From Campylobacter lari (GTDB taxonomy: Bacteria; Campylobacterota; Campylobacteria; Campylobacterales; Campylobacteraceae), in contig NZ_SMTT01000001.1 of assembly GCF_004357905.1 (NCBI RefSeq), forward strand, positions 124,001-188,000: 64,000 bases of DNA, in the 5' to 3' direction. A model generated the notes under the pieces. That model was given only the letters and a program-made list of their open reading frames with translations. It did not search any database and had not been told where the DNA came from. The stretch's first letter is position 1, and every line of letters starts with the position of its first letter. The translations under genes were made by a program, and so were the position numbers. Below are positions 57,461 to 64,000 of the stretch, piece by piece.

Positions 57461-59388
57461 TACGCTTAGAAAATATACAAAAAAAGATTAATAATACAAC
57501 TATTTTAGAAAATATTAATCTTTATATTCAAAAGGGAGAATTTGTAGCCATTATAGGACAATCAGGAAGTGGTAAAACCTCTCTTTTAAATATTATAGGC
57601 ACACTTGATGAGCCAAGTAGTGGAAAATACTTTTTAGATGCATATGAAGTAACTAATTTAAGCAAAGATGAAAAAGCAAGAATTAGACGCGAAAAAATTG
57701 GTTTTATTTTCCAAAGATATAATTTGCTTAGTCTTTTAAATGCTAAAGATAATGTAGCCTTACCTGCTGTTTATGCAGGAAAAAATAAACAAGAAAGATC
57801 GCAAAAGGCTAAAGAATTACTTTCTTTTTTAGAGCTTGATCATAAAGAATTATCAAAGCCAAATGAACTAAGTGGTGGGCAACAGCAAAGAGTTTCCATA
57901 GCAAGAGCTTTGATGAATGGTGGTGAGCTTATTTTAGCAGATGAGCCAACGGGTGCGCTTGATTCTAAAAGCGGTAAGATAGTTTTAGAAATTTTAAATA
58001 AACTAAATGAGCAAGGACACACCGTAGTTTTAGTCACTCATGATAGAGAAATAGCTGCTAGAGCAAAAAGAGTTATAGAAATTAAAGATGGTAAGATTAT
58101 AAGTGATAATGGTGCAAAAAAAACAGATGAAATAAAAACTAAGTTAATGCCAAAAGAGAAAAAAAGCTTTAATTTGCTTAAAAATCAGCTTTTTGAAAGT
58201 TTAAAAATGTCCATAGCTTCCATTGTAGCACACAAACTACGCTCTTTGCTTACTATGCTTGGTATTATCATAGGCATAGCTTCAGTAGTTTGCGTGGTTG
58301 CTTTAGGGCTTGGAGCCCAACAAAACATACTTGCTTCTATTAGCTCTATTGGGACTAATACTATAGAAGTTGTTTCAGGGCGTGGCTTGGGAGATATTCG
58401 ATCAGGTAGAACAAGGCTTAATTTAAGTGATTTAAAAACCTTAAGTTCTTTGCCTTATTTAGAAGCAGTAGAAGCAGATGTGGGTAAAATAGGGGTGGTA
58501 ACTTATAAGAATAATTCTTTACAAGCTAGAATTTATGGAGTAGGACCAAATCATCTAAGACTTAGAGGTTTTGTGATGGTAGATGGTAGGTTTATTAATA
58601 ATGAAGATATAAAAGATAATACTAATATTTGCATTATAGATGAAAATGCTTTGAGAATTTTATTTGATAATATCAGCGTTAAAGATGTTTTAGGTAAAAG
58701 CGTGATTTTTAACAAGCAACCTTTAACTATAGTTGGTGTTTTAAAAAAAGAAAGAGATAATAAAGGCTTTAGAGCTGATGAAAATACCATTAAAATTTAT
58801 ACTCCTTATTCTACTTTGATGAATAAAATCACAGGAGATAAACAAATAAGAGCTATAGTAACTAAGGTAAAAGATGAGGTAAATCCTGCTTTGGCTGAAG
58901 AAGCTATGGTAAAAATTTTAGAGATTAAACGCGGAAAAAAAGATTTTTTTACTATAAATTCTGACGCGATTAAAAATGCCATTGAGGAAAATACTGCTAC
59001 TTTGACTTTACTTATTTCTTCTATTGCAGTGGTATCTTTGATAGTAGGTGGTATTGGTGTGATGAATATCATGCTTGTTTCAGTAAGTGAGCGCACAAGA
59101 GAAATTGGAGTTAGAATGGCTATTGGAGCTAGAAAAGAAGATATTTTAATGCAGTTTTTAATCGAAGCTGTGTTGATTTGTTCTTTAGGGGCTATTTTTG
59201 GAGTAATACTTTCTTTTATCATCATTGAAGTATTTAATTCTTTAAATTTTGGTTTTACGATGATACTTTCATTAAATTCGGTATTTTTAGGGCTTTTAAG
59301 TTCGGTTTTAATCGGAGTGGTTTTTGGATTTTTCCCAGCAAAAAATGCAGCAAATTTAAATCCTATTAGTGCTTTATCAAAGGAATGA
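57457..59388 (+). CDS. macB: Macrolide/peptide export ATP-binding permease MacB
   Basis: 643 aa: N-terminal ABC ATPase (Walker [10 protein letters not shown], signature LSGGQQQR, Walker [13 protein letters not shown]) fused to the four-helix MacB permease with a large periplasmic domain (about 295-515) and the ending [18 protein letters not shown]. Acts as a tripartite pump with MacA and the TolC-like protein to expel macrolides, toxins or heme from the periplasm. Confidence 0.95.
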   Translation: MIRLENIQKKINNTTILENINLYIQKGEFVAIIGQSGSGKTSLLNIIGTLDEPSSGKYFLDAYEVTNLSKDEKARIRREKIGFIFQRYNLLSLLNAKDNVALPAVYAGKNKQERSQKAKELLSFLELDHKELSKPNELSGGQQQRVSIARALMNGGELILADEPTGALDSKSGKIVLEILNKLNEQGHTVVLVTHDREIAARAKRVIEIKDGKIISDNGAKKTDEIKTKLMPKEKKSFNLLKNQLFESLKMSIASIVAHKLRSLLTMLGIIIGIASVVCVVALGLGAQQNILASISSIGTNTIEVVSGRGLGDIRSGRTRLNLSDLKTLSSLPYLEAVEADVGKIGVVTYKNNSLQARIYGVGPNHLRLRGFVMVDGRFINNEDIKDNTNICIIDENALRILFDNISVKDVLGKSVIFNKQPLTIVGVLKKERDNKGFRADENTIKIYTPYSTLMNKITGDKQIRAIVTKVKDEVNPALAEEAMVKILEIKRGKKDFFTINSDAIKNAIEENTATLTLLISSIAVVSLIVGGIGVMNIMLVSVSERTREIGVRMAIGARKEDILMQFLIEAVLICSLGAIFGVILSFIIIEVFNSLNFGFTMILSLNSVFLGLLSSVLIGVVFGFFPAKNAANLNPISALSKE

Positions 59389-59389
59389 G

Positions 59390-60730
59390 ATGAGAATATT
59401 TTTATTATTTTTTATAGCCTTTTTTTTAAATGCCTGCGTAGGAGTAAAATTAGAACAAGTATCTCAAGAACAAATAAAAAAAGAATATTTTGAAGATTTT
59501 AACGCAAGCAAGGCTTGGTGGGAAAAATATAACAATCAAGACTTAAATAATATCTTAAAAGCTATTATTGATAATAATAAAGACTTAAATATAGCAAGGG
59601 TTAATTTTTTAAGTACTTTAGCTAGATATAAGCTTTTAAATTTAGATCTTTATCCTACTTTGAGTGGAAATTTTGGTGCAAATATAAGAAAAAATTTAAA
59701 CAATGGCACAAAAACGCATAGTTTTTCAAATGGCATTATGTTAAATTATGAGCTTGATATATATGGCAAAATTTCAGATCAAGTTGCTAGTTCTGAATTT
59801 TTAGCAAAAGCAAGTGAGTATGAGTTACGCTCTTTAGAGCTTGATACGATTAATTTAGCGATAAATAGTATTTTTGAATTTATTTATTTCAATGATGTAG
59901 ATCATTTATTAAACAAACATTTAAAAAATCTAGAGCAAATGCTAGAAATTTATACTACTAAACTTAATTATGGAAAAGTTGAATATATAGATCTTTTAAA
60001 TATTAAAAAATCTTTATTAAACACTAAACAAAATATCATTACAAATTTACAAAATAAAGACTTAACTCTTAAAAATATAAAAGACTTACTGGGTAAAGAT
60101 GATGAGCATTTGATTAATAAAATGCTAAATTATACTCTTGAAGATTTTTCTTTGCAAAAAATTAATTTTGATATAGAATTAAAAATGCTTGCTTATAGAC
60201 CACAAGTTCAAGCAAAACTAAATCAACTTATGGCTTCTTACAAGGATTATACAAGTGTGCAAAAAAGTATTTTACCTAGCATAAAAATATTGGGAAATTT
60301 AGATGGGAATAATAAGAATATTGATGAGAGTTTTAAATTTTTAATTTTAGGAGGCAATGTCGCCATTGACTTACCATTTTTGGACTTTTATAGAGTAAAA
60401 CAAAATGTAAAAATTTCTGAATTAACATACCAAGCTCGTTTGGTTGAATATAAAGATGTATTACAAAGAACTATCCATGAATTTAATTTTTGTTATGAAA
60501 ATGACAAGTATTATAATGATTTGTTAAAATTAGTAAAAAATATCAATATTAATCAAGAAAAAATTACACAGCTATATTTAGAAAAATATGAATTAGGTCG
60601 CAGTGAACTAAAAGATTATCTTGATGCGGACGCTTTGCTTATAAATTCACTCCAAGAGCTTAGCAGAGCAAAGCTATCTTTGCTTAAAAATATTAATTTA
60701 TATCACAATATTGTTTTAATTTCAGAGTAA
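59390..60730 (+). CDS. TolC-like outer-membrane efflux lipoprotein
   Basis: About 446 aa. Signal peptide with lipobox (FFLNACVG; Cys16), then two repeats of the outer-membrane-efflux (OEP) domain: LNIARVNFLSTLARYKLL..., LNYELDIYGKI and YELGRSELKDYLDAD. It completes the Mac tripartite pump. I moved the start to the ATG at 59390 after AAAGGAATG; the seven codons upstream overlap macB. Confidence 0.9.
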   Translation: MRIFLLFFIAFFLNACVGVKLEQVSQEQIKKEYFEDFNASKAWWEKYNNQDLNNILKAIIDNNKDLNIARVNFLSTLARYKLLNLDLYPTLSGNFGANIRKNLNNGTKTHSFSNGIMLNYELDIYGKISDQVASSEFLAKASEYELRSLELDTINLAINSIFEFIYFNDVDHLLNKHLKNLEQMLEIYTTKLNYGKVEYIDLLNIKKSLLNTKQNIITNLQNKDLTLKNIKDLLGKDDEHLINKMLNYTLEDFSLQKINFDIELKMLAYRPQVQAKLNQLMASYKDYTSVQKSILPSIKILGNLDGNNKNIDESFKFLILGGNVAIDLPFLDFYRVKQNVKISELTYQARLVEYKDVLQRTIHEFNFCYENDKYYNDLLKLVKNININQEKITQLYLEKYELGRSELKDYLDADALLINSLQELSRAKLSLLKNINLYHNIVLISE

Positions 60731-60810
60731 AAAAGACTAAAAGTGTTTCATTTTGTAATATTATAAGAAAAGAGTGTTGTTTATTTGCGTTGTTTTAAAG
60801 TCATTTAGAA

Positions 60811-60816
60811 TACAAT
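60811..60816 (+). promoter_or_regulatory. -10 box for gltS
   Basis: TACAAT within TTTAGAATACAATTGAT, 28 bases before the gltS ATG; AAAGGAG follows. Confidence 0.45.
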
Positions 60817-60844
60817 TGATAAATAAATCAAACAAAGGAGAATT

Positions 60845-62053
60845 ATGAAATTTGATTTTTATGCAACGCTAGTTACTATGGTTATAGTATTGCTTTTAGG
60901 CGTATTTGTCATTAAAAGGGTAAAATTTCTTCGTGATTATAATATCCCTGAGCCAGTTGTTGGTGGTGGGATTGCTGCGATTATTCTTTTGATCTTACAT
61001 AGTTTCTTCTCATTGGATATTAAATTTGATGAATCTATGAAAGATCCTTTAATGCTTGCATTTTTTTCAAGTATTGGTTTGTTAGCTGATTTTGCTTCTT
61101 TAAAAAAGGGTGGAAGAAAATTAGCAATTTTTTTAGTTGTTGTTGTTGGCTTGCTTTTTGCACAAAATATAGTTGGCATAGGTGTGGCAAGTGCTATGGG
61201 GCAAAATCCACTAATGGGACTTATAGCAGGTTCTGTTACAATGAGTGGCGGTCATGGAACAGGTGCAGCATGGGCAGCTGAATTTATTAAAGAACCTTAT
61301 TTTTACTCTAGTGCAACTACTGTTGCTATTGCTTGTGCTACTTTTGGGCTTATTTCAGGTGGTATCATAGGTGGGCCTGTTGCAAGATATTTAGTCAATA
61401 AATATAAGTTAGTAGTTCCAAAGCAAAATGATGATAAAGATGCGATTTTAAATTTCCAGTCTCCAGAAAAAGAAAGACTAATCACACCTTCTTCTTTTAT
61501 AGAATCTTTGGCATTAATTGCTTTATGTTTATTAATAGGTAGTGCTTTGTCTACTTATATTAAAACAAATACAGGTTTTACTTTACCAACTTTTGTGTAT
61601 TGTCTTTTTGTAGGTGTGGTTTTAAGAAATGTTTTATCAGCTACAAAAATTCATCATGTATTTGATAGAGAAGTATCAGTTTTGGGTAATGTAAGCTTAT
61701 CTTTATTTTTAGCTTTAGCTCTAATGACTATTAATCTTTGGGATTTAGTAACTCTTGCACTACCGATGTTGGTAATTTTAGCTGTTCAGGTTGCTATGAT
61801 GGCTGCTTATGCTATATTTATCACTTTTAGGGTATGTGGAAAAGATTATGACGCAGCAGTTTTAGCAGCAGGACATTGTGGTTTTGGTTTGGGCGCTACT
61901 CCAACAGCTATGGTAAATATGCAAACTGTAACAAATCACTATGGTATGAGCCATATGGCATTTATTATTGTACCTTTAGTGGGTGCGTTTTTCATAGATA
62001 TAGTAAATGCTTTAGTGATCAATGCTTTTTTGTATCTACCATTCTTTCATTAA
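60845..62053 (+). CDS. gltS: Sodium/glutamate symporter
   Basis: 402 aa, around ten to twelve helices. DYNIPEPVVGGGIAA, MSGGHGTGAAWA and HCGFGLGATPTAMVNM are GltS signatures: the reentrant GGG(H/T)G and GxGATPTA loops in two inverted repeats. It imports glutamate with Na+. Amino acids are main carbon sources for Campylobacter. Standalone gene with own promoter and terminator. Confidence 0.93.
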   Translation: MKFDFYATLVTMVIVLLLGVFVIKRVKFLRDYNIPEPVVGGGIAAIILLILHSFFSLDIKFDESMKDPLMLAFFSSIGLLADFASLKKGGRKLAIFLVVVVGLLFAQNIVGIGVASAMGQNPLMGLIAGSVTMSGGHGTGAAWAAEFIKEPYFYSSATTVAIACATFGLISGGIIGGPVARYLVNKYKLVVPKQNDDKDAILNFQSPEKERLITPSSFIESLALIALCLLIGSALSTYIKTNTGFTLPTFVYCLFVGVVLRNVLSATKIHHVFDREVSVLGNVSLSLFLALALMTINLWDLVTLALPMLVILAVQVAMMAAYAIFITFRVCGKDYDAAVLAAGHCGFGLGATPTAMVNMQTVTNHYGMSHMAFIIVPLVGAFFIDIVNALVINAFLYLPFFH

Positions 62054-62057
62054 AATC

Positions 62058-62082
62058 ATCTAGCACTAAATTGGTGCTAGAT
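62058..62082. terminator. Bidirectional terminator, gltS / nth
   Basis: Nine-base arms ATCTAGCAC / GTGCTAGAT around TAAATTG, followed by T-rich sequence on the plus strand. It touches the nth stop. Confidence 0.75.
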
Positions 62083-62705
62083 TAAATTTTCTTATCTTTA
62101 CTTTTGCATAAATGATTTAAAAAGCACTCTTTGCATAAAGGATTTTTAGCTTTACATGTATAACGCCCAAAAAGCACCATAGCTTGATGAAGATAGTTTA
62201 GATTATCTTTAAAAATTTTAGTTAAGTCTTTTTCGGTTTCTTCAGGAGTTTTGGCTTTGCTAAGATTAAGTCTATGCGAAACTCTAAATACATGGGTATC
62301 TACAGCCATGCAATTAGCCCCGCACCATTCTATCATCACTACATGTGCAGTTTTTTGTCCTACACCTGCTAGAGTTTTCAAATCTTGCTCGTCCATTGGA
62401 ATTTCACCATTAAATTGCTCGCAAACTGCTTGAGCCATTTTGATTAAATTTTGTGCTTTATTATTATAAAATGAGCAAGAATTAATCAAAAGTTTTAAAG
62501 AAGATAAATTTGCCTTAGCTAAATCTTGCACACTAGGGTAAGCTTTAAATAAAGCAGGTGTGATGAGATTAACCCTTTTATCAGTACATTGAGCTGAAAG
62601 CATAACACAAACTATAAGTTCATAAGCATTACTAAAAACTAATTCTGTTTTTGCTTGTCCAAAATGTTTTAAAAATAATTCTTTAATTTCTAAATTTCTT
62701 TTCAT
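62082..62705 (-). CDS. nth: Endonuclease III
   Basis: 207 aa. Helix-hairpin-helix LAGVGQKTAHVV with catalytic Lys118, catalytic Asp136 in AVDTHVFRVSHRL, and the 4Fe-4S cysteine set Cys184, 191, 194, 200 (C-x6-C-x2-C-x5-C). Bifunctional glycosylase/AP lyase removing oxidised pyrimidines. Single gene, divergent from peb4. Confidence 0.96.
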   Translation of the reverse strand: MKRNLEIKELFLKHFGQAKTELVFSNAYELIVCVMLSAQCTDKRVNLITPALFKAYPSVQDLAKANLSSLKLLINSCSFYNNKAQNLIKMAQAVCEQFNGEIPMDEQDLKTLAGVGQKTAHVVMIEWCGANCMAVDTHVFRVSHRLNLSKAKTPEETEKDLTKIFKDNLNYLHQAMVLFGRYTCKAKNPLCKECFLNHLCKSKDKKI

Positions 62706-62745
62706 AAACTTATTGTATGTTAATCGGCTTTAAATAAAGTTTAGA

Positions 62746-62751
62746 TATAAT
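62746..62751 (+). promoter_or_regulatory. -10 box for peb4-fba
   Basis: TATAAT in TTTAGATATAATAAAATC, 33 bases before peb4; AAAGGAAAA ribosome site follows. Confidence 0.6.
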
Positions 62752-62783
62752 AAAATCAACAAAACTATTTCAAAGGAAAAACA

Positions 62784-63599
62784 ATGAAAAAAATTTCTTT
62801 AGTTGCTGCGGCTTTATTAACAGGTTTGAGTTTAAATGCTGCGGTGGTTGCCACCCTTGATGGAAACAATATTAGCGATACAGAAGTAAATGAGTTTTTT
62901 GCTCCTATGTTAAGAGGTGCTAAAATCACTGACTTACCAGCTGAACAAAAAAAAGCAATCATTGATCAATATATCATCCAACAACTTGTATTAAAAGACG
63001 CTAAAGCTCAAAAAATAGAAAATGATCCTTCATATAAAGAAGAATTAGAGCGTGCTAAAGAAGCTATCATGGTAAATATCTATCAAAAGAAAATTTTTGA
63101 TTCTATCAAAAATGATGATGCTAAGGCTAAAAAATACTATGAAGCAAATAAAGATAAATTTACTAAACCAGCTCAAGTAAAAGCTAAGCATATTTTGGTA
63201 ACTAGTGAAAAAGAAGCTAAAGATATTATTGCCGAGCTTAGTAAGTTAAGTGGAAAAGCTTTAAATGATAAATTTGCTCAACTTGCAAAAGAAAAATCAA
63301 TCGACAAAGGTTCTTCGGCTCAAGGCGGTGATCTTGGATGGTTTGCTGAATCAACTATGGTAAAACCATTTGCTGATGCAGCTTTTTCTATGAAAAAAGG
63401 TACTATTTCTAAAACACCAGTAAAAAGTGATTTTGGATATCATATTATTTTAAAAGAAGATGCTAGAGCGAAAAGTACTATGAGTTATAATGAAGTAAAA
63501 GCAGGTATTGAAAGCAATATCAAAATGGAAGAATTTAAAGAACTTATGAATAAAAAAGCTCAAGAGCTTCGTCAAAAAGCAAAAGTGGAATATAAATAA
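62784..63599 (+). CDS. peb4: Peb4/Cbf2 periplasmic peptidyl-prolyl isomerase/chaperone
   Basis: 271 aa with signal peptide ([16 protein letters not shown], cleaved before AVVATLDG), an N-terminal SurA-like chaperone part and a PpiC/parvulin domain ([56 protein letters not shown]). In C. jejuni, Peb4 is a major antigen and helps fold outer-membrane proteins and adhesins. TAATG overlap couples it to fba. Confidence 0.95.
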   Translation: MKKISLVAAALLTGLSLNAAVVATLDGNNISDTEVNEFFAPMLRGAKITDLPAEQKKAIIDQYIIQQLVLKDAKAQKIENDPSYKEELERAKEAIMVNIYQKKIFDSIKNDDAKAKKYYEANKDKFTKPAQVKAKHILVTSEKEAKDIIAELSKLSGKALNDKFAQLAKEKSIDKGSSAQGGDLGWFAESTMVKPFADAAFSMKKGTISKTPVKSDFGYHIILKEDARAKSTMSYNEVKAGIESNIKMEEFKELMNKKAQELRQKAKVEYK

Positions 63600-64000
63600 T
63601 GGGTGTATTAGATCTTGTCAAACCAGGTGTTTTAAGTGGCGATGATCTAAATACCGTATATAATTATGCAAAAAAAGAAGGATTTGCTATCCCTGCGGTA
63701 AATGTCGTGGGGACAAATTCTATTAATGCGGTTTTAGAAAGTGCTAAAAAAGTTAATTCACCTGTGATTATTCAATTTTCAAATGGTGGAGCTAAATTTG
63801 TAGCAGGAAAAGCTTGTCCAAAAGCTGATGTGCTTGGTGCTATAAGTGGTGCAAGACATGTGCATTTAATGGCAAAAGCTTATGGAGTTCCAGTAATTTT
63901 ACACACAGATCATGCTGCTAGAAAATTACTTCCTTGGATTGATGCTTTGATTGAAGCAAATATTGAGTTTAAAAAAGAAACAGGTAAGCCTTTGTTTAGC
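63599..64000 (+). CDS. fba: Fructose-bisphosphate aldolase class II (3' end beyond window)
   Basis: 134 codons are visible, beginning [51 protein letters not shown] and VILHTDHAARKLLPW (catalytic Asp and zinc-binding His) mark the class II, E. coli FbaA-like type. It cleaves fructose-1,6-bisphosphate; in Campylobacter, which lacks phosphofructokinase, it serves gluconeogenesis. ATG overlaps the peb4 stop by one base; no separate promoter is seen. Confidence 0.93.
   Translation, partial: MGVLDLVKPGVLSGDDLNTVYNYAKKEGFAIPAVNVVGTNSINAVLESAKKVNSPVIIQFSNGGAKFVAGKACPKADVLGAISGARHVHLMAKAYGVPVILHTDHAARKLLPWIDALIEANIEFKKETGKPLFS

Overview
The window is chromosomal DNA of a very AT-rich, gene-dense epsilonproteobacterium, almost certainly Campylobacter. 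Grounds: the energy-taxis genes cetA/cetB with a second cetB-like gene; Peb4 followed by fba; FliW and FlhA; CtsT-like pseudopilins; an hrcA-grpE-dnaK operon; MacAB with a TolC-like partner; and gene blocks that follow the C. jejuni order as I remember it (trmA to ilvA region, rnr-ilvC-dprA, lon-bamD-fliW-proC, Rrf2-flhA). The block junctions differ from C. jejuni, and there are additions (MarR/MFS pair, MFS/CocE hydrolase pair, GltS), so a C. lari-group species is my best guess. I cannot prove the species from sequence alone.

Layout. 1-2842: end of an LptF/G permease, truA, a DMT exporter and ogt. 2951-7708: operon of a periplasmic ankyrin protein, an SDR oxidoreductase, an Na+/H+ antiporter and trmA. 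8085-10021: AT-rich spacer, then a MarR regulator with no canonical start codon and its MFS transporter. 10065-14170: CoA-binding protein, ilvA, two PAS proteins and the CetA transducer. 14181-17215: lon and bamD. 17391-19932: fliW, proC and three pseudopilin-like genes in one overlapping operon behind a sigma-54-type promoter. 19925-24781 (minus): marC, rpsR-ssb-rpsF, holA, rnr. 24889-28994: ilvC, a YibQ-type protein, dprA, ruvX and a NOL1/NOP2/Sun methyltransferase. 29182-34223: rpsO, Rrf2 regulator plus flhA, a DHH phosphoesterase, two conserved small or periplasmic proteins and a 43-aa protein gene. 34331-37637: hrcA-grpE-dnaK behind a composite heat-shock promoter. 37669-41652: secreted nuclease, YqeY, Ppx/GppA, pdxJ-pdxA. 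41696-48464: PiT phosphate transporter, then a minus-strand run of mnmH, HIT protein, degenerate TrpC-like protein, TPR protein, Cys-cluster protein, methyltransferase and a flavin oxidoreductase. 48716-60730: MFS + CocE hydrolase, a three-domain Aas-type fusion, nitroreductase, macA-macB-tolC-like. 60845-64000: gltS, nth, peb4 and the start of fba.

The genome is compact. Start/stop overlaps (ATGA, GTGA, TAATG) imply translational coupling, and several convergent pairs share a palindromic terminator that overlaps a stop codon. I found no tRNA, rRNA, CRISPR array, insertion sequence or prophage. The best observations are regulatory: two HAIR-like inverted repeats plus a CIRCE-like element around a textbook promoter before hrcA; a sigma-54-type promoter at the head of the fliW-proC-pseudopilin operon; the MarR gene lacking a normal start codon beside two palindromes; a 12-bp inverted repeat around the aas promoter that could mask its Shine-Dalgarno site in read-through RNA; and a TrpC-like protein that appears to have lost its catalytic residues. 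I found nothing that is clearly a wholly new defence or mobile system.
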